From NCBI GenBank assembly GCA_049116315.1, contig JAGDZD010000004.1, positions 186,001 through 250,000 on the forward strand: a stretch of DNA of 64,000 nucleotides, read 5' to 3'. Shown here one piece after another: positions 16,347 to 25,553 of this stretch. Position numbers and translations under genes: made by a program. Positions within the stretch are counted from its first letter, which is position 1. The number at the start of each line of letters is the position of its first letter. The DNA is from Thalassobius sp049116315 (lineage in GTDB: Bacteria; Pseudomonadota; Alphaproteobacteria; Rhodobacterales; Rhodobacteraceae). The notes beneath the pieces were generated by a model. It saw nothing but the letters and a program-made list of their open reading frames with translations. It was not told the DNA's origin and searched no databases.

Positions 16347-18068
16347 ATGGATAAGAAGCTACGGTCAGAGCGCTGGTTTGAAACCGATGACCTGCGCGGG
16401 TTTGGGCACCGTTCGCGGCTTTTCCAGATGGGATATGATGAACAGGATCAGCGCGGCAAACCTGTGATCGCGCTGATCAACACATGGTCTGATATCAACC
16501 CCTGTCACAGGCATTTGCGCGATCGTGCAGAGCATATTAAGCGGGGCGTGCTTCAGGCTGGGGGCTTTCCACTAGAGATTCCGGTGCAATCTGTACCCGA
16601 GATTTACACCAAACCCAGCCCGCTGATGTATCGCAATTTCCTCGCGATGGAAGTCGAAGAGGTACTGCGCTCTTTGCCAGTGGATGGGGCCGTCCTGATG
16701 GGGGGATGTGACAAGACCACGCCCGGCTTGTTGATGGGGGCCTTTTCCGCGAATTTGCCCACGATCTATTTCCCAGCGGGACCCATGTTGAAGGGGCGGT
16801 ACCACGGCGAAGTGTTAGGCTCTGGATCGGACAGTTGGAAATACTGGGATAAAAAGCGCGCTGGCACGCTTAGTGCGCCCGATTGGAAAGATATCGAGAC
16901 CGGCATTGCGCGCACCGACGGCCATTGCATGACAATGGGCACCGCCAGCACGATGACCGGAATAACCGAAGCGCTTGGCTTAACTCTGGCCGGGGCGTCG
17001 TCAATTCCGGCGCCTGATGCGGATCATATCCGCATGGCCAGCGCCACTGGGCGCGCCATTGTCGAGGCCGTCCAAGCCGATCGCACGCCAAAAACTTTGC
17101 TGTCCGCGGCGTCCTTTGGCAATGGTTTGGCTGTGGCAATGGCGATGGGATGCTCAACCAATGCGATTATTCATCTGATTGCAATGGCGCGCCGCGCCGA
17201 CATCGCGCTGTCGTTGTCAGACTTTGAAGCCGCCAGCGCTAGGGTGCCAGTTTTGGCCAATGTGCGCCCGATTGGGGCGGGCTATTTGATGGAAGATTTT
17301 TTCCACGCCGGCGGTCTGCGGGCGCTCATGTCGGAAATGGGGGATCTGATCGACACTTCGGTTCGAACCATCACCGGACAAACGGTGGCGGAGACGCTTG
17401 CAGGCGCGCAGACCTGGAATAGTGATGTCATCCGCCCCAGATCAAATCCGGTGAGTACACAACCTGCACTTGCAGTTTTACGCGGAAATTTGGCTCCTGA
17501 CGGCTGTGTCATCAAGCCAGCCGCTGCGGATCCCAACCTCTTGCATCACATCGGACCTGCGTTGGTTTTTGAGGGGATGGCGGATCTGAAAGCGCGCATC
17601 GAGGATCCGGATCTAGAGGTCACCAAAGACACTGTTTTGATCCTGCGCGGGGCAGGGCCCGAAGGGGCGCCCGGCATGCCAGAATGGGGGATGATTCCAA
17701 TCCCAGCCAAACTGCTCAAAGACGGGGTGCGCGATATGGTGCGCCTCTCTGATGCGCGCATGAGCGGAACAAGCTATGGCACTTGTGTGTTGCACATGGC
17801 CCCCGAAGCCCACGTCGGTGGCCCTTTGGCATTGGTGCGCACCGGCGATTTGATCGAATTGGATGTCGCCGCAGGTCGACTGAACATGCAGGTTTCAGAG
17901 GCGGACATCGCCGCGCGACGGGCCCAGTGGCAACGACCTGCGCCGCAGTATCATCGAGGATTTGGCTGGTTGTTTGTCAATCATGTGCGCCAAGCCAACG
18001 AAGGCTGTGACTTTGATTTCTTGGAAACCAGTTTTGGTGACGCCGTTGATGAACCGGTGATTTTCTAA
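16347..18068 (+). CDS. IlvD/Edd-family sugar-acid dehydratase (arabinonate/xylonate dehydratase-like)
   Basis: 573 aa. Three cysteines at the positions expected for the family's FeS cluster: C53 (DINPCHRH), C121 (GGCDKTTPG) and C194 (DGHCMTMG). The C-terminal part holds the SDARMSGTSYGTCVLH signature of the aldonate branch rather than the dihydroxyacid branch. It converts an aldonate, such as L-arabinonate, to the 2-keto-3-deoxy acid. It lies 12 nt after the aldolase and is convergent with GH127, whose product would be an arabinose. Substrate is inferred from context and family branch. Confidence 0.86.
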   Translation: MDKKLRSERWFETDDLRGFGHRSRLFQMGYDEQDQRGKPVIALINTWSDINPCHRHLRDRAEHIKRGVLQAGGFPLEIPVQSVPEIYTKPSPLMYRNFLAMEVEEVLRSLPVDGAVLMGGCDKTTPGLLMGAFSANLPTIYFPAGPMLKGRYHGEVLGSGSDSWKYWDKKRAGTLSAPDWKDIETGIARTDGHCMTMGTASTMTGITEALGLTLAGASSIPAPDADHIRMASATGRAIVEAVQADRTPKTLLSAASFGNGLAVAMAMGCSTNAIIHLIAMARRADIALSLSDFEAASARVPVLANVRPIGAGYLMEDFFHAGGLRALMSEMGDLIDTSVRTITGQTVAETLAGAQTWNSDVIRPRSNPVSTQPALAVLRGNLAPDGCVIKPAAADPNLLHHIGPALVFEGMADLKARIEDPDLEVTKDTVLILRGAGPEGAPGMPEWGMIPIPAKLLKDGVRDMVRLSDARMSGTSYGTCVLHMAPEAHVGGPLALVRTGDLIELDVAAGRLNMQVSEADIAARRAQWQRPAPQYHRGFGWLFVNHVRQANEGCDFDFLETSFGDAVDEPVIF

Positions 18069-18131
18069 TCGCTTAAGACGCGGATATCTCAACCAAACAA
18101 GACGTTATGACATCTCTTGCAGGGATGGGTT

Positions 18132-18160
18132 TATCTGCGCCACCTAAGGCGGCGCAGATA
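18132..18160. terminator. Convergent terminator between the dehydratase and GH127 genes
   Basis: TATCTGCGCC (18132-18141) pairs with GGCGCAGATA (18151-18160), a 10-bp stem with a 9-nt loop. It sits between two genes that end toward each other. Confidence 0.7.
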
Positions 18161-18168
18161 GGGACCAA

Positions 18169-20106
18169 TTAGGTGGCTGTGTCTAAGGGCAACCAGACCG
18201 CCATGGTGTTATCATCCCGGTTATTCCAAGCGTAGTAGGGGATCAATGTCGCTTGAACCGTTTGCGTGTCCAGGCTGGCCAGCGGCAGGTATAGCTCTGG
18301 AGAAGTCCAATCAGAGCGCGCGCTAAGACGTACATCCAACAAGGTCATCCCAGCAAACAGGCCTTGGCCTTCACGCGGTGTCAGCGTGGCCTTTGCCCCC
18401 AATGCAACATCTTGCACATTCACCCCTTCGGGAAGATCCGCGCCTTCAAGGCAATAAACCACTGGGCCGCTGATCACGGCGCATTGGTTGCGGATCTCTT
18501 CGACGTCAGGTTTGCCGACCACAATCTGAGGCGTCATATCCAAGCCAAGCGCAATGGTGTCGCCCTCGGCCCAAGACCGGGTCACGGCCACATAATGCGC
18601 ACCGGTTTCAGTGATGGCAATCGGCGCCCCGTTTACGGTCAGGGTGGAATTTTGCGACCAAGCAGGAATGCGCAGATGCAGCGTATGCACCCCCTTGGGC
18701 GCTTTGGTGACTGTGATCGACACGTCGCCAGACCACGGAAAATCAGAGGTTTGGGTCAAGCCAATCGAAGAATCGTTGAGCGTGTTTGAGCCATAAAGAT
18801 GAACCCAAGTGGCATCTTGCGCCGTTGAATAAGCCCAGCGATGCACCCCTGCGATGGTGCGTGTCACCTGAGGCGGGCAGCAATAGCATGTCCAACGTGT
18901 CCAACGCCGTGGGCTGTCATTGTTGCCGATGAACTGTTTCTCCCCATTGAACCGCAGCGGATTGGAATAGGTGAAATGGGTGCCCGACAAGGACACGCCG
19001 GACAGACCGGTGTTATACATCACCCGTTCCATCACGTCGGCGTAGCGCGCATTTCCCGTCAACTGCAACATCCGCCACGACCACATGGCCTTTGAAATAT
19101 TGGCACATGTTTCATTGTAGGCGGTGTCATTGGGCAGTTGGAATGGGCGACCATAGGCCTCTGAAACGGCCTCATAGCGCGGGTGGCTGCGTTCCGAGGC
19201 CCCTTTGTGCAACGCGCCGACACCCCCGGTGATGTACATCTTGCGATAGGTCGAATCTTCCCAGATGCGGGTGATGGCGTCTAGCAGCTCGGTTTCATTG
19301 GTTTCCATGACGATATCAGCCGCGCCAGCCCACAGGTAGGGCCCCGTCACCGCATGTCCGACGGCCTCGGTCTCGTCAAGCAAAGGCACGCGCATCTGGC
19401 TTTGATCGCCGTTGTTGCCCTCTAGATCCGGATGGGCGCCACGGTTTTCGACAAAGATGCGGGCCAGCTCGAGGTAACGTTGCTCCGCGGTTTCGCGAAA
19501 CAGCTCGACCAACCCCATGATCTGAGAGGGGTTAAAGCCGAATCTCGCCTTGTCGGGATCGCGCGTCACGAAGGTTTCATAGAGGTAATCCGCCGCACGA
19601 ATCGCAATGTTGAGCAACCGATCTTGTCCGGTGACCTGTTTGTGCAAAACGCCGACGGTAAAGAGGTGTCCAAAATTGTAAATTTCGTGGTGCTCGATGT
19701 CTGTCCAGCGCCCGCGCGTCGTGGAAAGTGTGATCTGAGTGTTCAAATATCCGTCGTCTTCTTGCGCGGCTTCGATGTCTTCGATCATTTCCTCGATTTT
19801 TGCAGAAAGTTTTTCATCTGGCGATGACTCAACCATAAGAAGCATTGTTTCAATGGTCTTGTAGCAATCGCCGTCGCTCCAGAACCGACCATAAAACGGT
19901 CCTTTGCCCTTGGCGGCATTTTTGAAATTCCCAAAGTAGGTGGCGTTTTCTGGGTCATCCAACGCGTCGAGCACGCTGGTCAACGATGCGTCACGCATCA
20001 ATTCTTGTTTCTGTTTCCAAAACCCATCGGTCCAATCAACCGCCGAGTTTTTCAGCGGTTTCAAATGGACAAAGGGGCTGGAATGAGGCTGAGCCTGTTG
20101 AGTCAT
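18169..20106 (-). CDS. GH127 (DUF1680) beta-L-arabinofuranosidase-like glycoside hydrolase
   Basis: 645 aa from ATG 20106. Upstream in-frame codons look unlike protein and lack a binding site. An (alpha/alpha)6 barrel is expected. The unusual zinc-thiolate active site of GH127 is complete: E316 in SEAYG (acid position), NETC (E332, C334) and CYCCPPQ (C409, C410). No signal peptide is visible, so the enzyme is probably cytoplasmic. GH127 releases L-arabinose from beta-L-arabinofuranosides. It is divergent from an ABC sugar importer and convergent with an arabinonate-type dehydratase. Family assignment is firm; exact linkage specificity is open. Confidence 0.9.
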   Translation of the reverse strand: MTQQAQPHSSPFVHLKPLKNSAVDWTDGFWKQKQELMRDASLTSVLDALDDPENATYFGNFKNAAKGKGPFYGRFWSDGDCYKTIETMLLMVESSPDEKLSAKIEEMIEDIEAAQEDDGYLNTQITLSTTRGRWTDIEHHEIYNFGHLFTVGVLHKQVTGQDRLLNIAIRAADYLYETFVTRDPDKARFGFNPSQIMGLVELFRETAEQRYLELARIFVENRGAHPDLEGNNGDQSQMRVPLLDETEAVGHAVTGPYLWAGAADIVMETNETELLDAITRIWEDSTYRKMYITGGVGALHKGASERSHPRYEAVSEAYGRPFQLPNDTAYNETCANISKAMWSWRMLQLTGNARYADVMERVMYNTGLSGVSLSGTHFTYSNPLRFNGEKQFIGNNDSPRRWTRWTCYCCPPQVTRTIAGVHRWAYSTAQDATWVHLYGSNTLNDSSIGLTQTSDFPWSGDVSITVTKAPKGVHTLHLRIPAWSQNSTLTVNGAPIAITETGAHYVAVTRSWAEGDTIALGLDMTPQIVVGKPDVEEIRNQCAVISGPVVYCLEGADLPEGVNVQDVALGAKATLTPREGQGLFAGMTLLDVRLSARSDWTSPELYLPLASLDTQTVQATLIPYYAWNNRDDNTMAVWLPLDTAT

Positions 20107-20229
20107 AAAGGTCTCCGATTGAACGTGTAGGTTGTTTGGTGATTGCAGAAGCGGCCACATTTGAAACGGGCGTCCCGTTCGCAAACTCAAAGATGTGACA
20201 GTTTCTAGACAATATTGATTGACTACATC

Positions 20230-20244
20230 ATTCATAATATGTTT
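20230..20244. promoter_or_regulatory. Second copy of the cluster palindrome in the GH127/transporter promoter
   Basis: ATTCATAATATGTTT; its reverse complement matches the 13799 palindrome at 13 of 15 positions. It lies between the divergent GH127 and SBP genes, 66 bp before the SBP start. Confidence 0.45.
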
Positions 20245-20309
20245 CAAATAAAAATCGACAAAAAACGATACGTTCGACAAAATTTCGACCGGTACCAAGG
20301 GAGGACCTC

Positions 20310-21569
20310 ATGAAGAAATTTCTGTTAACCGCAACTGCGCTGGCCACGGTGGCCATGCCAATGACGACATCGACGGCGTTTGCCGCAGGTGAAGTGTCAT
20401 TGTTCCACCGTTCCGCTGCAGAATCGGCCCGCACGCCACGTATGGCGATGTGGAACCACTGTTCAGAAAAGCTGGACATCAAGATCATCGAGAACTTTTC
20501 GCCACCAGATCAGTACGAAGTTCAGCTGCCTGTTCAGCTGTCCAGCTCGACCCCACCAGACATTTATGCTCTGTGGCCAGGTGGGCGCGCGCAGTTCCAA
20601 GCTGACACCGGTGTCATCCGTTCGCTGAACGATGTGTGGCCAGACTTCAAAGACAACTTCCCAGCCGGGATCCAAGCCACCAGCACCGAGCCAGATGGGC
20701 ATGTTTATATTGTTCCAACCACATTCCAGCCGAATGTCTTTTGGTACAACAAAGCTGTCTTTGCAGAGCACAACCTCACGCCTCCTCAGACATGGGAAGA
20801 GTTCACAGCCGTTGCCGAAACACTGAAGCAAGCGGGCGTGACACCTTTTGTACTGGGCGCAAGCTCGGGCTGGGAGCCACTGTTCTGGTTTGACTATATG
20901 GTTCTGCGCGTTGCCGGATCTGAGTTCCGCAATAACCTGATGGCCGGCACCGAAAGCTACCTCGACCCGAAAGTTGTTGAGGCGATGGAACTCTGGGGTG
21001 GTCTGATTGAACAGGACTACTTTGTTGATGGGTTCTCTTCGATGGGCTGGCGCGAAATGGCGACCAACCTGCTGAAGGGTGAAGCCGCGATGGAAATTAT
21101 GGGGCCATGGACAGCAGGCAACTTTATCAAGTCCGGCTGGGAGCCTGGTGTCGACTTTGACATCTTCAACTTCCCAACCATCGATCCCTCGATCCCTGCG
21201 GCTGTTGAAGGCGCAGTAGAGGGCTGGGCCGCAAGTGGTGAAGGCAAAAACACTGAAAACGCCTTGGCGATGTTGGCATGTGTGTCTGAGCGTGATCCTC
21301 AGGAACAGTTTGCCATTCAGGCGCAACGCCCAACAACCAACGTGGATATCCCGGTGTCTGTCTATCAGCCTGAATCGATCCAACCGATCATTCAGAACTT
21401 CTATGACATGCTGGACGCCCCGTTCCACCAGAACCTCGAGCTCGCAACGCACCCAGGTGTGACCGAGGTTGCCAAGCGTGAGTTCCCACGTTTCTTGGTC
21501 TTCCCTGATCAATACATGGATGTCCTCGAGAAGTTGGAAAAACGCCGCTTGGATACCTTCTCTAAGTAA
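20310..21569 (+). CDS. Sugar ABC transporter substrate-binding protein (SBP_bac_1 type)
   Basis: 419 aa with a Sec signal peptide (KKFLLTATALATVAMP to about AFAAG). The extracellular solute-binding family 1 fold is shown by the PQTWEEFTAVAETLKQAGVTPF hinge region and GEAAMEIMGPW near residue 255. GGGAGG (20299-20304) precedes the ATG. It binds an oligosaccharide or monosaccharide for the two permeases and ATPase downstream. It is closely related to the orphan SBP at 28967-30244. A hairpin separates it from the permease genes. Confidence 0.92.
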   Translation: MKKFLLTATALATVAMPMTTSTAFAAGEVSLFHRSAAESARTPRMAMWNHCSEKLDIKIIENFSPPDQYEVQLPVQLSSSTPPDIYALWPGGRAQFQADTGVIRSLNDVWPDFKDNFPAGIQATSTEPDGHVYIVPTTFQPNVFWYNKAVFAEHNLTPPQTWEEFTAVAETLKQAGVTPFVLGASSGWEPLFWFDYMVLRVAGSEFRNNLMAGTESYLDPKVVEAMELWGGLIEQDYFVDGFSSMGWREMATNLLKGEAAMEIMGPWTAGNFIKSGWEPGVDFDIFNFPTIDPSIPAAVEGAVEGWAASGEGKNTENALAMLACVSERDPQEQFAIQAQRPTTNVDIPVSVYQPESIQPIIQNFYDMLDAPFHQNLELATHPGVTEVAKREFPRFLVFPDQYMDVLEKLEKRRLDTFSK

Positions 21570-21580
21570 CGAAGCCATTG

Positions 21581-21609
21581 TTCTGGCGATCTAAAATGGG
21601 TCGCCAGAA
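21581..21609 (+). terminator. Intra-operon hairpin after the sugar SBP gene
   Basis: TTCTGGCGA (21581-21589) and TCGCCAGAA (21601-21609), a perfect 9-bp stem followed by TTTATT. Same arrangement as after rhaS. Confidence 0.72.
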
Positions 21610-21714
21610 TTTATTGCCTCGCATCCGCGCGAGGAGGGCCACACGCGGTCCGCAAGCAAACCGGCGCTCCGACATGGTGCGTCAGTTTCTTGTTGCAATT
21701 GAGGAGTAAGGACG

Positions 21715-22590
21715 TTGAACGCGCGATATGTACCCTGGCTGTTTTTGATGCCAGCAATTTTGATCTATGGCATCTTTGGTGCCATACCGATCTTTCAGAC
21801 TTTTGCTATCAGTTTGACCGATCAGGTGGGCGTGGGTGCGCCAGGTGAATTTGTCGGATTGCAGAACTATGTAGATCTGGTGTCTGACGACTACTTCCTT
21901 AACTCGTTAAAGAATACCGGTATTTGGGTGGCTTGCTTTTTGGTGGTGCCAAACTCTTTGGCAATCATCATTGCCTTGTTGGTCAAACGCACCTTTTGGG
22001 GGGCCAGCCTGATTAAGACGGTCTTTTTCATGCCACTTGCATTGTCTTTCGCAATTGTTGGCGTGATCTGGGCTTGGATCTATGAGCCAGACGTCGGCCT
22101 GTTGGATCAACTGTTTACGGCCTTGGGGCTAGAGTTCCTGATCGTTGAATGGCTCGGCCCACATGCGGGGAACTTCTCGGTCATTGCCGCAGCGGCTTGG
22201 CGCCAAGTTGCCTTTGCAACGGTGGTCTTTTTGGCTGGCTTGTCGGCCATCCCACAAGAGTTGATCGAAGCGGCCAAAGTGGATGGCGGCACCCGTCGTC
22301 AGATCTTTTTCCGAGTGACGTTGCCCTTGCTGAAACCCGCCACCACCATCGCGGTTTCTTCAGCTTTGATCCAAGCGTTGCTGGCAACAGAGATCGTTCT
22401 GACAATGACCCGAGGCGGCCCGTTCGGCACCACCGAAGTGGTTGGCTATCGGATGTATATGGAAACCTTCTGGAATTACAAATTTGGCTACGGAGCTTCG
22501 ATCGGTGTGGTCGTGACGCTCATGACGGCCGCTTTGGTTGTGCCTTACGTACGCCGGATGGCCAAAGCACAAGAGAGAGAATGGGGCTAA
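21715..22590 (+). CDS. Sugar ABC transporter permease (MalF/UgpA-like)
   Basis: 291 aa from a TTG at 21715; GAGGAG (21701-21706) is ideally spaced and no nearby ATG is. Six membrane segments are expected. The cytoplasmic EAA loop reads ELIEAAKVDGGTRRQIFFRVTLPLLKP-like, in the typical place near residue 185. It pairs with the next permease to form the channel for the sugar taken up by the SBP at 20310. Confidence 0.9.
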   Translation: MNARYVPWLFLMPAILIYGIFGAIPIFQTFAISLTDQVGVGAPGEFVGLQNYVDLVSDDYFLNSLKNTGIWVACFLVVPNSLAIIIALLVKRTFWGASLIKTVFFMPLALSFAIVGVIWAWIYEPDVGLLDQLFTALGLEFLIVEWLGPHAGNFSVIAAAAWRQVAFATVVFLAGLSAIPQELIEAAKVDGGTRRQIFFRVTLPLLKPATTIAVSSALIQALLATEIVLTMTRGGPFGTTEVVGYRMYMETFWNYKFGYGASIGVVVTLMTAALVVPYVRRMAKAQEREWG

Positions 22591-22594
22591 ACAG

Positions 22595-23488
22595 ATGGTT
22601 CAGACTAACGTCAACAATGGGGTGGCACCCAAGAAGCGGACAGATGGCACTAGCCTTTATGAACGCTACGAAGAGACCGCCGCCCGCACCTCACAAATCG
22701 GCCTATTGTTGCTATTGGCATTGATATTCTTTCTGCCCATCGGGGGAACGCTGCTCACGGCGATCCGTTCGGTGCCAGATATCACGCAGAATGGCGCATG
22801 GGCTTGGCCGGAAACCTTTCATTTTGAAAACCTTCAGCAAGCCTTTTGGCAGATGCTGCCCTATCTGAAGGCCTCGGTGATCATCACCTTGCCCTCCGTG
22901 TTTGGGACGCTGTTGGTGGCCACGATGGCGGGGTATTCCTTGTCTCGGATGCGGTTTCGCGGTCGGATCTGGATGTTCTTGGTCATTGTATCGCTCAGCT
23001 TTGTGCCCGTGCATACGCAGCTGATCCCAGTGTTCCGCTTGATGAGCAACATTGGACTTCACGATACGTTTTTGGCTCAGATCATCGTGCATGTCATGCG
23101 TCACATTCCCTTTGCGGTTTTGATCATGACCAACTTTTTCAACACGGTTCCCGGAGAACTGCGCGAAGCGGCGCGGATCGATGGGGCCAATGAATGGAAG
23201 ATCTTCCAGCGCATCTATGTGCCGGTGGCGCGTCCTGCGATCTCGGCCTTGGTTGTGCTTGAATTCACATGGATCTGGAATGACTTGCTGTGGGGACTGG
23301 TGCTGACACAAGGGGCCGACAAACGCCCTGTAACGGTTGGGATCCTGTCCTTCCAAGGCGAATATGAGATTGCATACAACATGGTGGCTTCGGGCGCTGT
23401 GATTGCGGCAATCCCGACACTCGCCGTGTTCCTGATTTTCCAAAAACACTTCATCCGCGGGATGACGATGGGTTCGGTCAAGGGCTAA
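22595..23488 (+). CDS. Sugar ABC transporter permease (MalG/UgpE-like)
   Basis: 297 aa from ATG 22595, four bases after the previous stop. An earlier in-frame start lies inside the previous gene and has no binding site. EAA loop: ELREAARIDGANEWKIFQ with the following VPVARPA, typical of MalG-type permeases. A hydrophilic tail of about 30 residues precedes the first membrane segment. It works with the permease at 21715 and the ATPase at 23523. Confidence 0.9.
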   Translation: MVQTNVNNGVAPKKRTDGTSLYERYEETAARTSQIGLLLLLALIFFLPIGGTLLTAIRSVPDITQNGAWAWPETFHFENLQQAFWQMLPYLKASVIITLPSVFGTLLVATMAGYSLSRMRFRGRIWMFLVIVSLSFVPVHTQLIPVFRLMSNIGLHDTFLAQIIVHVMRHIPFAVLIMTNFFNTVPGELREAARIDGANEWKIFQRIYVPVARPAISALVVLEFTWIWNDLLWGLVLTQGADKRPVTVGILSFQGEYEIAYNMVASGAVIAAIPTLAVFLIFQKHFIRGMTMGSVKG

Positions 23489-23522
23489 GCGCCCGACCAC
23501 CCCACGCTAAGGGAGAGATAAA

Positions 23523-24599
23523 ATGGCAGACGTTGCAATCAAAGACGTTCACAAATACTACGGCGCATTCGAAGCGATCAAAGGCATCGACATCGAAATT
23601 GAAACAGGGGAGTTTGTTGCGCTTGTTGGCCCCTCGGGCTGTGGCAAGACCACCTTGTTGCGCATGATTGCCGGTCTAGAAGACATCAGCGCCGGTGACA
23701 TTGAAATCGCGGGCCGGGTGGTTAATGACCTACAGCCAAAGGCGCGCGACATTGCGATGGTGTTTCAAAACTACGCACTTTATCCGCATATGAAGGTGAA
23801 GGACAACATGTCCTTCTCGATGCAGCTTGCTGGTGCCCCAAAGGCTGAGATCAAAAGCAAGGTCGAAGAGGCTGCGCGCATTTTGAACCTGACAGAGAAC
23901 CTAGAGCGTTTCCCACGCGAACTGTCAGGTGGTCAGCGCCAACGGGTGGCCATGGGGCGCGCGATTGTGCGAAACCCAAAGGTGTTCTTGTTTGACGAAC
24001 CTTTGTCGAACCTAGATGCCAAGCTGCGCGTGTCGATGCGGGCCGAAATCAAATCCCTACACCAGCGTCTTGGCACCACGGCGGTCTATGTAACCCATGA
24101 CCAGATCGAAGCCATGACCATGGCTGACAAGATTGTGGTGATGAGCGCTGGCCGTGTCGAACAAGTTGGCACGCCACTAGAGCTATATGACAAACCTCAA
24201 AACCTGTTTGTGGCAGCCTTCATTGGTTCTCCATCGATGAACCTGCTGGATGCAACTGTGGTCGAGGGCGGTCTGCAATTCGCAAATCAGCCGCTGATCC
24301 CAGCTGACAGCGCGCCTTGGCTGAAACCGGGGGCCCAAGTGGTCGTTGGCGCTCGTCCTGACAACTTTGCTTTGGTTGAAAAAGGGCTGGAGATTGACGT
24401 GACCGTGACCGAACCCACGGGCGCTGAAACTCAGGTTGCCGGTCACATTGCAGGCACGCCCGTCACCTGCCTGTTCCGCGAACGTGTGTCGGGGCGCTAC
24501 GGCGACAAGTTGCACGTGATGCCCAACGGGCCGTTGCATATCTTTGACAAGGAAAGCGGTCAGCGCTTGGGCACCTTGCAAAGTCCAACGGTCAACTAA
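23523..24599 (+). CDS. Sugar ABC transporter ATPase (UgpC/MalK/MsmK type)
   Basis: 358 aa. Walker A GPSGCGKTT (36-44), signature LSGGQ (134-138), Walker B VFLFDEP (154-160), then a C-terminal TOBE/MalK regulatory domain (about residues 240-350). GGGAGAG just before the ATG (23511-23517) acts as ribosome binding site. It powers the importer encoded by the three genes before it. Confidence 0.94.
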   Translation: MADVAIKDVHKYYGAFEAIKGIDIEIETGEFVALVGPSGCGKTTLLRMIAGLEDISAGDIEIAGRVVNDLQPKARDIAMVFQNYALYPHMKVKDNMSFSMQLAGAPKAEIKSKVEEAARILNLTENLERFPRELSGGQRQRVAMGRAIVRNPKVFLFDEPLSNLDAKLRVSMRAEIKSLHQRLGTTAVYVTHDQIEAMTMADKIVVMSAGRVEQVGTPLELYDKPQNLFVAAFIGSPSMNLLDATVVEGGLQFANQPLIPADSAPWLKPGAQVVVGARPDNFALVEKGLEIDVTVTEPTGAETQVAGHIAGTPVTCLFRERVSGRYGDKLHVMPNGPLHIFDKESGQRLGTLQSPTVN

Positions 24600-24629
24600 G
24601 CCACGGATCCAGAGAAAACCAAGGTTTCG

Positions 24630-25553
24630 ATGACGCGTACACCTGACAATTCGTCGAAACCTGCATTCTGGATTGGGGCCATTTTGGTGCTGAGTGCAGG
24701 GTCTGTGTTTGCCGTTCAAGACGCAATCGCCAAGACCCTCACTCAGACCTACGCCCCAACACAAGTGGCATGGCTGCGCTTTGCATTGCACGCCACCTTG
24801 GTGGGCCTTTGGATGCATTCACGGGGCCATCATCGGTATCTGTCCTCCAAGCGCTTTGGCGTTCAGGCGGCGCGGGCAGGGGCCTTGGTTTTGGTCTGTG
24901 TCTCAATGTATTCGGCGGTGTCCCTTATCCCCTTGGCCCAGGCCACGGCGGTGCAGTTCTTTAGCCCCATTCTGGTCACGCTGCTGTCGGTTCTGTTTCT
25001 CGGCGAGCGGATTGGTTGGCGGCGCTGTCTGGCGATTGTGGCGGGATTTATCGGGGTGATCATCGTGTTGGCCCCCTCTGGCAGTGGGCTAAGCATCGCA
25101 ACACTGCTGCCGTTGGTGACAGCGCTGTCTTTGGCGATCTTTGTATTGCTCACCCGCACGCTGTCGCAGCCCGAAGAAAAACTGCCGGCGATTGGGTTGA
25201 TGCCAGTGATTTGCACCTTGCTGTTGCTGCCGGTGATGCCCTTTGTCTGGCAAACTGTCGTGCTGTCGGATTGGCCGTGGTTTCTGGCGATGGCCTGTTG
25301 CGGCACGCTGGCTCATCTTTGTTTGCAGCTTGGGCTTCGGGTGGCACCGGCTTCGGTGATGTCGCCTTATCTTTATGCCCAAGTGATCTGTGCCGCTGCG
25401 ATCAGCGCATCAGTGTTTGGCGATCCGCTGAGCTCCAGCTTTGCGCTGGGGGCTGCGTTCATCGTCGGCAGCGGTGTTTCCATTTGGTGGCTCGAACTTC
25501 GCGCCAGCCGATCTTTACGTTCTCTCTCGAAGGTGTCTCACCATGAAGCCTAA
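24630..25553 (+). CDS. EamA/DMT-family transporter
   Basis: 307 aa with about ten hydrophobic segments in two EamA repeats; the first contains the AFA-like VSLIPLAQATAVQFFSP motif typical of the family. DMT proteins export or import metabolites. Located between the sugar ATPase and the sulfatase and overlapping the latter by 11 nt, it probably belongs to the same transcript. A role in exporting a by-product is possible but not shown by sequence. Confidence 0.85.
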   Translation: MTRTPDNSSKPAFWIGAILVLSAGSVFAVQDAIAKTLTQTYAPTQVAWLRFALHATLVGLWMHSRGHHRYLSSKRFGVQAARAGALVLVCVSMYSAVSLIPLAQATAVQFFSPILVTLLSVLFLGERIGWRRCLAIVAGFIGVIIVLAPSGSGLSIATLLPLVTALSLAIFVLLTRTLSQPEEKLPAIGLMPVICTLLLLPVMPFVWQTVVLSDWPWFLAMACCGTLAHLCLQLGLRVAPASVMSPYLYAQVICAAAISASVFGDPLSSSFALGAAFIVGSGVSIWWLELRASRSLRSLSKVSHHEA

